Positions 6,780-12,966 are shown, counted from the stretch's first letter. The stretch: 12,966 nucleotides of DNA from Chloroflexi bacterium RBG_16_51_16 (GCA_001796785.1 MGNL01000168.1:1-12966), one strand, 5' to 3'. Numbers and translations are program-made. Notes: generated by a model not told the origin, from the letters alone.

Positions 6780-8003
6780 ATGTTAACCGTTGTAGAAGCA
6801 CGCAATCGCATATTGGCTATGGTTCAACCCGTATCCAGGGAAGTCCTACGGCTGGCAGATTGCAGCAAACGCATCCTTTCCGTGGATATCGCTGCGACAA
6901 GCGACCTTCCCCTGTTCGATAACTCATCCATGGATGGCTTCGCTATCCGCTCAGATGATACCGGTGCAGCCACAAGGGCAGGATTGAAGCTGCGGGTAGT
7001 TGCTGACATCAAAGCCGGGGAGCAACCCAACCTGGCACTCCACGAGGGTGAGGCTGCCCGGATCATGACCGGCGCACCACTGCCATCGGGTGCAGACGCG
7101 GTCATTCCCATTGAAGATACCGACGTCCAGGATTGGAACACGGATTCAGTCTTACCGGAATTCATATCCATCCATAAAAAGGTAGCCGTCGGTGAATACG
7201 TCAGGCCACGGGGATTGGATGTCCGTCAGGGCCAACCTGTATTGCAAAAAGGTACCAGGCTGAAACCCCAGGATATTGGTTTGCTGGCCATGCTGGGGAT
7301 TTCACAGGTGCAAGTCCATGGCAAACCCCGGATTGCCCTTCTCTCTTCTGGAGATGAGCTCCTTGAAGTGGATGCCCCCCTCGAATCCGGCAAGATCCGC
7401 GATTCGAATTCCTACACCCTGGCAGCTCTCGTCGAGGATTCCGGGGGAGAGATCCTCCGTCTCGGAGTTGCAAAAGATTCGAAACGATCGGTGGAAAATT
7501 TGCTTGATAAGGCAATTGAACAAAAAGTTGACCTGATCCTTTCATCTGCTGGTGTCAGCGTGGGAGCATTCGACTATGTCCGTGAAGTTCTCGAATCGAA
7601 AGGTGAACTCGATTTCTGGAGGGTAAACATGCGACCGGGTAAACCCATCGCGGTAGGCAGGTATCGCCAAATTCCATTCATCGGTTTGCCTGGAAATCCG
7701 GTATCAGCGTTTGTTGGATTTGAAGTTTTTGTGCGTGAGGCGATCGGACAATTAGCAGGTTTGGCCACATCAGAACGCCCTCGAATTCGGGTCAAATTGA
7801 GCGAGGAAGTTCATTCCGATGGACGGGAGAGTTACTTAAGAGCACTTTTGCAAGAGCACGATGGAGTCATGTTAGCAAAATTGACCGGACACCAGGGCTC
7901 CGGCAACCTGCTTTCCCTTGTACAGGCAAACGCTTTACTTATTATCCCCGCTGGTGTAAAATGCGTGCCTGCTGGACAGGAAGTAGAAGCTTGGCTATTG
8001 TAA
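6780..8003 (+). CDS. moeA: Molybdopterin molybdenumtransferase MoeA
   Basis: This 407-residue cytoplasmic enzyme inserts molybdate into adenylylated molybdopterin in the final step of molybdenum cofactor synthesis. Its length is normal. Domain I/II motifs include SSMDGFAIR (49-57, with the conserved Asp52), MTGAPLPSGADAVIP (96-110), and GEYVRPRGLD (138-147). The MogA-like domain has RIALLSSGDEL (184-194), IRDSN (206-210), SSAGVSVGAFD (255-265, where most relatives read SGG), MRPGKPI (284-290) and GLPGNPVSAF (302-311). A beta-barrel C-terminal domain IV completes it. No Shine-Dalgarno is visible ahead of the ATG, but the protein begins as MoeA proteins usually do. No other cofactor gene is in the window. 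The next gene lies 81 bases downstream and could share the transcript. Confidence 0.95.
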   Translation: MLTVVEARNRILAMVQPVSREVLRLADCSKRILSVDIAATSDLPLFDNSSMDGFAIRSDDTGAATRAGLKLRVVADIKAGEQPNLALHEGEAARIMTGAPLPSGADAVIPIEDTDVQDWNTDSVLPEFISIHKKVAVGEYVRPRGLDVRQGQPVLQKGTRLKPQDIGLLAMLGISQVQVHGKPRIALLSSGDELLEVDAPLESGKIRDSNSYTLAALVEDSGGEILRLGVAKDSKRSVENLLDKAIEQKVDLILSSAGVSVGAFDYVREVLESKGELDFWRVNMRPGKPIAVGRYRQIPFIGLPGNPVSAFVGFEVFVREAIGQLAGLATSERPRIRVKLSEEVHSDGRESYLRALLQEHDGVMLAKLTGHQGSGNLLSLVQANALLIIPAGVKCVPAGQEVEAWLL

Positions 8004-8084
8004 AAAATCGTTCAGGAAATTCAAAAGTTCATCTGAGTTGGATTCACCCCTTATCAATCCTTTGACCGTTGTTCATGAGGCAGT

Positions 8085-8537
8085 ATGGATAATACCCTGG
8101 TGCGAGGTTCAATTTTCCTGGCGGTGATTGGATTATTAGTATCCATCTACATGACGATATTCAAATTGACCTCCAACGAAACGATGTGCCTGGGATCCGG
8201 GGGATGTGCATCAGTGAACACCAGCCGTTATTCTGAGGTCAACGGAATCCCGGTTGCGTTGATCGGTGTCGCCGGATACGCCTCCATACTTACCCTGCAT
8301 TTTCTTGAGAGGAAACCTGGATTCTTTAATGAACAGGGACCTCTGTTACTCTTCGGAATTTCCCTGACAGGATTTCTGTTCAACATTTATCTGATCTATG
8401 TTGAAACCTTCCTCATCAAAGCTTATTGCCCTTTCTGTATCACCTCACAAATCGCCATGTCCCTTATTTTTATCCTTGCGCTCATACGCCTGATCCAAAT
8501 GCCAGGGCTCCAGGAGGACAAGCATGCCACGCATTAA
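8085..8537 (+). CDS. Vitamin K epoxide reductase (VKOR) family membrane thiol oxidoreductase
   Basis: This 150-residue integral membrane protein belongs to the bacterial VKOR group, which re-oxidises a periplasmic/extracytoplasmic thiol-disulfide partner and passes electrons to quinone. It has four predicted membrane helices (about 6-28, 55-75, 86-108, 119-138). The loop cysteines C35 and C41 and the quinone-site pair C115-PF-C118 are all present, as is the conserved Ser47, six residues after C41. No thioredoxin-like domain is fused, so it must act on a separate partner, which is not in this window. GAGG at 8077-8080 may be its Shine-Dalgarno, at short spacing. Its 3' end overlaps the next gene by 14 bases. 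The specific redox partner cannot be read from the sequence. Confidence 0.88.
   Translation: MDNTLVRGSIFLAVIGLLVSIYMTIFKLTSNETMCLGSGGCASVNTSRYSEVNGIPVALIGVAGYASILTLHFLERKPGFFNEQGPLLLFGISLTGFLFNIYLIYVETFLIKAYCPFCITSQIAMSLIFILALIRLIQMPGLQEDKHATH
8512..8517 (+). promoter_or_regulatory. Strong Shine-Dalgarno inside the VKOR gene for the downstream small ORF
   Basis: AGGAGG lies 6 bases before the ATG at 8524 and within the last VKOR codons. It is the best ribosome site on the plus strand of the window and decides the start of the overlapping small gene. Confidence 0.85.
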
Positions 8538-8754
8538 ATGTCATTACACCGATTGTGTATTTCTGGATGAAGGTTACTGTTCCGCAGCCGCCATCGAACT
8601 CGACCCGGATACCGGCTGCGGAACCTATTCCCCAACGGATGCCGCTGCAGCTGAAGGCGAATGGGGTGAGGAGGACGAGATCGAAGAGTGGGATGATGAA
8701 GATGGTGATGAAGACGACGACGATTGGCTTGAAGAGGATGAAGACGAATTTTAA
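8524..8754 (+). CDS. Small four-Cys (DUF1540-like) protein with acidic tail
   Basis: This is a 76-residue protein of unknown function. Residues 1-36 carry four cysteines (C6, C11, C19, C32) in the pattern C-x4-C-x7-C-x12-C, followed by CGTYS. This resembles the DUF1540 family, small proteins thought to bind a metal, though that role is not proven. From about residue 45 onward the chain is almost entirely Asp and Glu with four Trp or Phe residues, likely disordered and very acidic. There is no signal peptide, so it should be cytoplasmic. AGGAGG at ideal spacing and a 14-base overlap with the VKOR gene indicate a real, coupled gene. A strong terminator follows. The function is not known; metal or thiol chemistry is a guess from the cysteines and the neighbour. 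Confidence 0.8.
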   Translation: MPRIKCHYTDCVFLDEGYCSAAAIELDPDTGCGTYSPTDAAAAEGEWGEEDEIEEWDDEDGDEDDDDWLEEDEDEF

Positions 8755-8773
8755 GGTGTAAACAGGAACACCT
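8754..8773 (+). repeat. Small inverted repeat after the four-Cys gene
   Basis: AGGTGT (8754-8759) and ACACCT (8768-8773) can pair around an 8-base loop, followed shortly by a T-rich stretch (8778-8786). It could add to termination ahead of the stronger hairpin at 8797-8821. The evidence is weak. Confidence 0.3.
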
Positions 8774-8796
8774 ACACTTTATTTTTGACGCGTATA

Positions 8797-8821
8797 GCCC
8801 TTTCATTGGAAAGGGTTTTTT
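8797..8821 (+). terminator. Rho-independent terminator of the moeA-VKOR-four-Cys run
   Basis: CCCTTTC (8798-8804) pairs with GAAAGGG (8809-8815) around an ATTG loop and is followed by six T, then further T-rich sequence. It reads well only on the plus strand. The T run touches the stop codon of the convergent methyltransferase gene. Confidence 0.85.
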
Positions 8822-9647
8822 ATTCTGTTTTTTCCCACCTGGATGCATTAATAAATTCATACAGCAGGATCGAGACAGCAACACCGAGGTTTAATGAACT
8901 GGTCTTTCCGTGCATGGGTATTGCGATCATCCGGTCACAAGCGTTTTGTTGATCGGTTGTAAGTCCTTTTTGCTCGCTTCCGAATATAAGGATCCATGGA
9001 TTCGTGGGAGCTGGTATTCGATAATCGAGTTCCGCATGCGCTGAAGTGCCGATCAGAAAATACCCAGCCTGGCTGGCCCAGCCGATAAATTCCTCGAATG
9101 AACATTGGACCGTCGGTATGGAAAATATCGCTCCCATGCTCGCACGCACAACAGAAGGGTGGAAGGGATCCACACCTCCATCCAGGAGGAAAAGCACGTC
9201 CGCACTGGCTGCATCCATGCTGCGTTGGATGGTGCCAATATTTCCCGGATCTTGTGGCGATACAAGAGCTACACCATATTTGAATCCACCTAATTTTTGG
9301 AGCACCGGGTGACGCTGACGCACGATACCAATAATTCCCTGTGGATTATCCTTATCCGCCAGTGATTCCAGGATTTTCCTTGTGACCGGTTGAACTACCG
9401 TCCTGGTGCCGGGCTTATTTCCGGTATTTTCCTTCCGAAGGGTTTCAACAAGATCAAGTGCATAATTAGAAATGAGCATTTCCGGTGCGAACAGAATCGA
9501 TGAAAATTCCCATCCGGCTTCATACGCAGTGCCTACAGGATGGATACCCTCTACAATAAATAATCCGGTTTTATCCCTGGCTTTCCTCGTTCTTAGAGAA
9601 CGGGCTGTCTTTACTAACAGATTGGCCTGGCTTGTCACCATATCCAT
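8820..9647 (-). CDS. TrmH/SpoU-family RNA 2'-O-ribose methyltransferase
   Basis: This 275-residue SAM-dependent enzyme methylates the 2'-OH of a ribose in rRNA or tRNA. The N-terminal part (about 10-115) resembles the SpoU substrate-binding domain (KARDKTGLFIVEG). The C-terminal SPOUT knot domain has motif 1, DPGNIGTIQRSMDAA (133-147), motif 2, IFGSEQKGL (221-229), and motif 3, IPMHGKTSSLNLGVAVSILLYE (242-263, interrupted by normal family residues). Length and layout match proteins annotated as 23S rRNA methyltransferases, but the target base cannot be told from sequence. Starts at 9647 or two codons later at 9641 are equally plausible, and neither has a clear Shine-Dalgarno. It lies 29 bases downstream of the cupredoxin gene on the same strand and is probably co-transcribed. 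It converges on the plus-strand terminator. Confidence 0.9.
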   Translation of the reverse strand: MDMVTSQANLLVKTARSLRTRKARDKTGLFIVEGIHPVGTAYEAGWEFSSILFAPEMLISNYALDLVETLRKENTGNKPGTRTVVQPVTRKILESLADKDNPQGIIGIVRQRHPVLQKLGGFKYGVALVSPQDPGNIGTIQRSMDAASADVLFLLDGGVDPFHPSVVRASMGAIFSIPTVQCSFEEFIGWASQAGYFLIGTSAHAELDYRIPAPTNPWILIFGSEQKGLTTDQQNACDRMIAIPMHGKTSSLNLGVAVSILLYEFINASRWEKTE

Positions 9648-9676
9648 GGTAATGAAGTTGGTTTAACTTACCCGAA

Positions 9677-10075
9677 CTAAGGGAGTACGTGCAACTTCCC
9701 GATCATACCGGCAATATAGTGCCCGGCCGTACTGCATACAATCAAATATTCACCCGGTTCCGGCGGCGCAGTAAAACTCGTGGTTGTGGATTGACCCGGT
9801 CCCAAATCGATCTTCCAATAGACATTCTTTTCATCTTCCTGATCAAAATCTTGTCCGATATCCGACCCGGCATTCATGATGAGGAAATTGTGCACAATAG
9901 CACCGTTGTTCGCGATATCCAATTTTATTTCCTTTCCCGCCTGGACAGTGAAAGAATTGGGATTGTATGTGAAATCCGTCATGCTTACTTTGATATGCTC
10001 TGTTGGCCCGCCTGCTGAGCAGCTACCTAGCAGGAGGACCAGCACAACCAAGGTGATTGATTTCTTGAAATTCAT
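9677..10075 (-). CDS. Cupredoxin (type 1 copper) lipoprotein
   Basis: This 132-residue membrane-anchored blue-copper-like protein is a probable extracytoplasmic electron carrier. The N-terminus MNFKKSITLVVLVLLLGSC is a lipoprotein signal with Cys19 as the lipidation site. The mature cupredoxin fold shows all four type 1 copper ligands: H62 (IVHNF), then C114, H119 and M124 in CSTAGHYIAGM. The start at 10075 is chosen because AGAGGA at 10081-10086 sits 5 bases upstream and the signal peptide follows at once. A longer frame to about 10135 lacks a good start. The auracyanin/plastocyanin-like nature fits Chloroflexota, but the partner is unknown. A short leader ORF region precedes it and the methyltransferase gene follows. 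Confidence 0.9.
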   Translation of the reverse strand: MNFKKSITLVVLVLLLGSCSAGGPTEHIKVSMTDFTYNPNSFTVQAGKEIKLDIANNGAIVHNFLIMNAGSDIGQDFDQEDEKNVYWKIDLGPGQSTTTSFTAPPEPGEYLIVCSTAGHYIAGMIGKLHVLP

Positions 10076-10127
10076 TTTTTTCCTCTTCGAGTTTTGGCCA
10101 TCGGTTGCAGCGAGTAGGTATCTTACC

Positions 10128-10154
10128 TTAATCAACGAAACCGATAAAACTCAT
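10128..10154 (-). other. Second tiny ORF ahead of the cupredoxin gene
   Basis: Eight codons (MSFIGFVD) start at an ATG that overlaps the stop of the previous small ORF (ATGA) and end 52 bases before the cupredoxin start. The overlap would allow translational coupling. It could equally be chance or the remnant of a longer frame. Confidence 0.25.
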
Positions 10155-10186
10155 CCACCGGATAAGTTCGATAGCCCACGTTTCAT
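10151..10186 (-). other. Possible leader peptide ORF ahead of the cupredoxin gene
   Basis: Eleven codons (MKRGLSNLSGG) are preceded by a perfect AGGAGG at 10198-10193 with 6-base spacing, so ribosomes should initiate here. Its stop overlaps the ATG of a second tiny ORF. It may be a leader peptide controlling the cupredoxin gene or the start of a decayed small gene. The peptide has no obvious run of one regulatory amino acid. Confidence 0.4.
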
Positions 10187-10235
10187 GGTGAGCCTCCTAT
10201 TCTAATTTATAATCATGCAATACCTGCGAATCATC

Positions 10236-10251
10236 TGCATTCCTGAATGCA
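10236..10251. repeat. Inverted repeat between divergent genes, possible operator
   Basis: TGCATT CCTG AATGCA has two perfect 6-base arms around four bases. It lies just upstream of the -10-like element on the minus strand, a position suited to a repressor or activator site. No known regulator consensus was recognised. Confidence 0.3.
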
Positions 10252-10365
10252 TAAATGTAAATTAAGCAAATTATTTCAATGCTTACCAAGAAATCCTGTT
10301 AGGAACTTATCGCGTTATTCGATCATTAAACCAATTCCCATAAACCCAACTCAGGGAAGGCAGGA

Positions 10366-11499
10366 ATGACCCTTTCACGAAAACCAGAACCAAAGTCAGA
10401 ACCGCGAATTTTGCTGGGGCCTGGGCCCAGTATGACTCACCCACGGGTTATGCAAGCCATGACTTTTCCTACAGTTGGCCACCTTGATCCTCAGCTGCTC
10501 TGCCTGTACGGTGAAGAACAGGAACTGCTTCGGAGCGTGTTTGGAACACAAAACGAGTGGACGTTCGCCCTCTCCGGAACTGGTACTTCCGGAATGGAAG
10601 CTGCCTTGGCAAACCTGCTTGAGCCCGGTGATCCGGTGTTGATCGCAATCCATGGCTATTTTGGCGAGCGAATGGCTGAAATCTCTGCCAGGCAGGGTGC
10701 GCTGGTCGATCGTTTGAACCGACCTTTGGGTGAAATGTTTCCAGTTGAGGAAATCGATACCGCTTTAAAGAAGAAGAATTATAAGCTCCTGGCAATTGTC
10801 CATGCAGAAACATCCACCGGGGCGGAACAACTGCATATTCCGGAAATCGCAAGGTCTGCGCATGAAAATGGTGCAATGATCCTGTTGGATACCGTGACAT
10901 CCCTGGGAGGCATACCTGTCGAGATCGATAAATGGCAGGTTGACGCCGCCTACTCCGCCAGTCAAAAGAACCTGAGCGCACCTTCCGGTCTTGCACCCAT
11001 AACCATGAACAGTCGAGCGCGTGAAACGATCGAAAAACGCAAAAGGCCTGTTACGAGTTTTTACCTCGACCTCAAGTCCTATGCAAACTATTGGATGGGA
11101 ACCCATGCGTACCACCATACCGCCTCAGCGAGTGTGCATTTTGCGTTGACCGAAGCATTGCACATCCTGATTGAAGAAGGGCTTTTATCAGCTTACCAGC
11201 GATATCGATCAAATGCAGAAAAATTGTGGGGCGGACTGGAGGATTTGGGTGCCTCTCCCTTCATTCCCTCAGAGTACAGATTGCCACCGTTGACCACAGC
11301 TTGCGTTCCCGATGGTATCGATCCCCACCAAGTGCGCAATCGTCTATTGAATGAATACAATATAGAAATAGCCTCAGGCTTTGGAGCATTAAAGGACAAG
11401 GTATGGAGAATCGGATTGATGGGATATTCGAGCCGGACAGAGAATATTGATCTGGTCCTTTCTGCTTTGCAGGATTTGATGACCGATAGTAATGGATAG
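10366..11499 (+). CDS. Class V PLP aminotransferase, alanine-glyoxylate/serine-pyruvate type
   Basis: This 377-residue cytoplasmic PLP enzyme resembles alanine-glyoxylate and serine-glyoxylate aminotransferases in length and motifs. ILLGPGPSMTHPRVMQAM (15-32) and TVGHLDPQ open the protein. GTGTSGMEAAL (71-81) contacts the cofactor. DTVTSLGGIPV (175-185) holds the Asp that binds the pyridine nitrogen. The Schiff-base lysine is K201 in SASQKNLSAPSGLAPI. Most relatives have Cys after this lysine, where Asn202 stands here. GGAAGG at 10355-10360 gives a 5-base spacing to the ATG. The CDF-like gene starts 6 bases after the stop, suggesting co-transcription. Whether it uses alanine, serine or another donor cannot be settled from the sequence. 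Confidence 0.9.
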   Translation: MTLSRKPEPKSEPRILLGPGPSMTHPRVMQAMTFPTVGHLDPQLLCLYGEEQELLRSVFGTQNEWTFALSGTGTSGMEAALANLLEPGDPVLIAIHGYFGERMAEISARQGALVDRLNRPLGEMFPVEEIDTALKKKNYKLLAIVHAETSTGAEQLHIPEIARSAHENGAMILLDTVTSLGGIPVEIDKWQVDAAYSASQKNLSAPSGLAPITMNSRARETIEKRKRPVTSFYLDLKSYANYWMGTHAYHHTASASVHFALTEALHILIEEGLLSAYQRYRSNAEKLWGGLEDLGASPFIPSEYRLPPLTTACVPDGIDPHQVRNRLLNEYNIEIASGFGALKDKVWRIGLMGYSSRTENIDLVLSALQDLMTDSNG

Positions 11500-11505
11500 A
11501 TCCGG

Positions 11506-12156
11506 ATGACAACTTCCAACCATGTTCTCACCGAAGCTCGATTATGGCAAACCGCACTTTGGCTGGCTATATTTACCATCCTCTATAATTTGATGGAAGG
11601 TTTGATCTCCATTTATTTTGGAATGAACGATGAAGCCCTGACCTTGTTTGGGTTCGGGATTGATTCCTTTATTGAAGTCATGTCAGGCTTGGGCATCCTC
11701 GCGATGGTGCTGAGGATTCGCAGCCAACCGGATACCGAGAGGACGAGGTTTGAACGGACTGCATTGCAAATCACAGGCGCGGCTTTCTATTTGTTATCAG
11801 CCGGCTTGATGGCAACCGCAATCTACAATCTCATTTATGGACACAAGCCTGTATCCACCCTTGCCGGTATGATCATTTCCATTATTTCCATAGGAGTCAT
11901 GCTGGGATTGGTCGCTGGTAAACGAAATGTTGGCCATGCACTACACTCAGCACCCATCCTGGCAGACGCTAACTGCACCCTGGTATGTGTCTACATGTCG
12001 CTGGTCCTCCTTGCCTCCAGTTTGATTTACCAATTTACAGGTATCGGTTTCATTGACAGCCTGGGAGCAGCAGGACTGGTCTACTTATCAGTCAAAGAGG
12101 GTCGTGAATCTTTCGAAAGGGCTAGCGGGCTCGAAGACTGCTGCGACGACGAATAA
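11506..12156 (+). CDS. CDF-like cation transporter membrane domain, Cys variant
   Basis: This 216-residue membrane protein has about six helices (12-38, 43-70, 88-110, 117-137, 153-176, 181-196). It resembles the transmembrane half of cation diffusion facilitators and lacks their cytoplasmic C-terminal domain. Helix 2 has FGFGIDSFIEV (D53, E57), matching the D-x3-D metal pair of CDF transporters. Helix 5 has LADANCTLVC, in which C157 and C161 stand where a canonical transporter has His and Asp. The C-terminus ends in CC and acidic residues. It starts 6 bases after the aminotransferase stop with only a weak ribosome site, so coupled translation is likely. Substrate metal, direction, and even transport activity are unknown; family membership is inferred from the motif layout. 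Confidence 0.7.
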   Translation: MTTSNHVLTEARLWQTALWLAIFTILYNLMEGLISIYFGMNDEALTLFGFGIDSFIEVMSGLGILAMVLRIRSQPDTERTRFERTALQITGAAFYLLSAGLMATAIYNLIYGHKPVSTLAGMIISIISIGVMLGLVAGKRNVGHALHSAPILADANCTLVCVYMSLVLLASSLIYQFTGIGFIDSLGAAGLVYLSVKEGRESFERASGLEDCCDDE

Positions 12157-12184
12157 ATGTTCCCAATTCAGTTGAAATAATTGA

Positions 12185-12966
12185 ATGCGACAAGCCGGTT
12201 CGTTATACCCGCATGGGTTAAGAAAATATTTATCCTGGGTGTTGGTTCCATTTCTCTTAACCGCCTGCCAGTCCAAATCACCGATCCAGATAAACCTTAT
12301 AGATAACGGTCAATTGCAAGTCATTATTACCAGCGAAAGTGTCCCCCTGCTGATATTAACTTCATCCGGAGTAACCCTCCAACCGGATGACATAATCCTG
12401 GTTGACGGATACCCAGCCCCACTTGACCAGCCAATCAATGAAGAAGGTTCGGTCACCATCCAAATAAAAAAAGCGATCGACCTAACACTCAATAAACCGG
12501 AAGGCAGTGGAGTGATCAGAACCAACTCCTTCACAATCGGTGAAGCTCTAGCAAGCGAAGGGATTACACTTTTCACAAGGGATTTTATCGAACCGGATCC
12601 AGAAAATGAAATCAATGGACCTTTGGCGGTAATGTATGTGCCTGCGCGTGAGCTGAGTGTATTTGCGGATGAACAATATAACAATATTCGATCCTCAGCG
12701 CAAACCGTAGGTGAAGTGCTCGCGGAAGCCGGTATCCCGCTTACAGGCTTGGATTACAGTTCACCCGGCGTGGACGAACCTCTACCTGAAGATGGTCAAG
12801 TCCGGATTGTTCGAGTCAAGGAGTCGATCCTTCTCAACCAAAAATCAATACCTTATGCAACTCAATACCAGGACTCAGTGGAACTCGAATGGGGTCAGCA
12901 GGAAATACTGCAGCCGGGACAAAATGGACTGGCGATAACAAGAACCCGGGTACGATATGAAGATGG
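12185..12966 (+). CDS. Lipoprotein with DUF348-like repeats and G5 domain (C-terminus cut by window edge)
   Basis: The frame is open from ATG 12185 to the right edge, 260 codons. The N-terminus (residues 1-28) has Arg/Lys, a short hydrophobic stretch (YLSWVLVPFLL) and lipobox LTAC with Cys28, so it is a secreted lipoprotein. Three DUF348-like (YabE-type) repeats follow at about 44-95, 97-152 and 155-210, the second and third with TIGEALASEGI and TVGEVLAEAGI. From about 212 a G5 domain begins (I-P-Y, then LQPGQNGLAITRTRVRYEDG at 242-261 near the edge). Such proteins bind the cell wall or remodel peptidoglycan, usually with a catalytic domain (3D, transglycosylase or VanW-like) further on, which is not visible here. 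The upstream in-frame TGA at 12182-12184 fixes the start region. No clear Shine-Dalgarno is present. It lies 28 bases after the CDF-like gene. Confidence 0.85.
   Translation, partial: MRQAGSLYPHGLRKYLSWVLVPFLLTACQSKSPIQINLIDNGQLQVIITSESVPLLILTSSGVTLQPDDIILVDGYPAPLDQPINEEGSVTIQIKKAIDLTLNKPEGSGVIRTNSFTIGEALASEGITLFTRDFIEPDPENEINGPLAVMYVPARELSVFADEQYNNIRSSAQTVGEVLAEAGIPLTGLDYSSPGVDEPLPEDGQVRIVRVKESILLNQKSIPYATQYQDSVELEWGQQEILQPGQNGLAITRTRVRYED

Larger units (their letters stand above)
10076..10365. other. Non-coding gap between divergent cupredoxin and aminotransferase genes
   Basis: This 290-base gap holds two tiny minus-strand ORFs (listed separately), an AT-rich minus-strand -10-like TATAAA at 10211-10206, and an inverted repeat at 10236-10251. 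On the plus side GGAAGG at 10355-10360 is a fair ribosome site for the aminotransferase. No convincing -35/-10 pair was found for either direction. Confidence 0.5.

Noticed and set aside
8655..8740. GA-rich repetitive stretch as a possible tandem repeat
   Set aside because: The repetition is explained by consecutive Asp and Glu codons of the acidic tail; no fixed repeat unit was found.
8426..8761. A 111-codon plus-strand frame spanning the VKOR end and the small gene
   Set aside because: It lacks a domain and a good ribosome site, and competes with the VKOR frame and the four-Cys frame, both of which have clear motifs.
8534..8884. A 116-codon His/Leu/Arg-rich minus-strand frame
   Set aside because: Its composition is the complement of the Asp/Glu codons of the acidic tail, and it runs through the terminator.
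10076..10135. A 20-residue N-terminal extension of the cupredoxin
   Set aside because: It has no ATG/GTG/TTG start with a ribosome site, while the internal ATG at 10075 has AGAGGA and begins a lipoprotein signal.
10469..10996. A 175-codon minus-strand frame
   Set aside because: It is antisense to the aminotransferase, Arg/Ser/Pro-rich in the manner of shadow frames, with no ribosome site or domain.
12157..12184. Possible hairpin CAATT/AATTG before the G5 lipoprotein
   Set aside because: A 5-bp AT-only stem without a T run is too weak to call a terminator.
12310..12684. A 124-codon minus-strand frame near the right end
   Set aside because: It is antisense to the DUF348/G5 lipoprotein, whose signal peptide and repeats on the plus strand are convincing.

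Overview
The window looks like chromosomal housekeeping DNA from a bacterium of the Anaerolineae type (Chloroflexota). This is inferred from the style of the proteins: a long Rel with an insertion in its hydrolase domain, several lipoproteins, a cupredoxin lipoprotein, and mixed use of Shine-Dalgarno sites with several genes lacking one. No rRNA, tRNA, CRISPR array, insertion sequence or phage gene was seen, so the placement rests on protein character only.

Layout. Positions 1-3363 (minus) hold a general L-amino-acid ABC importer: binding lipoprotein aapJ, then permeases aapQ and aapM. aapM runs off the left edge, and the ATPase gene is expected beyond it. A strong hairpin with a U tract lies between aapJ and aapQ, and a good sigma70-type promoter lies upstream of aapJ. 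Next on the minus strand is ybaK, a Cys-tRNA(Pro) deacylase. Transcribed divergently from it is a full-length rel (ppGpp synthetase/hydrolase), followed by moeA from its own extended -10 promoter, a VKOR-family disulfide-forming membrane protein, and a small four-cysteine DUF1540-like protein with a very acidic tail. The last two overlap by 14 bases. A clear terminator closes this plus-strand run.

Converging on that terminator are minus-strand genes for a TrmH/SpoU-type RNA 2'-O-methyltransferase and, upstream of it, a type-1 copper cupredoxin lipoprotein. Two tiny overlapping ORFs lie ahead of the cupredoxin, the first with a perfect Shine-Dalgarno. Divergent from it are an alanine-glyoxylate/serine-pyruvate-type aminotransferase, a short CDF-like membrane protein six bases downstream, and a lipoprotein with DUF348-like repeats and a G5 domain that runs off the right edge.

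Functional threads are amino-acid uptake and starvation signalling (aap, ybaK, rel), extracytoplasmic thiol/copper chemistry (VKOR, four-Cys protein, cupredoxin, CDF-like protein with two cysteines in its predicted metal site), and molybdenum cofactor synthesis. I see no obvious new multi-gene defence or mobile system. The best leads are the EXDD motif in a Rel with an intact hydrolase site, the Cys/Cys variant of the CDF-like protein, the VKOR/four-Cys gene pair, and the leader ORFs ahead of the cupredoxin.
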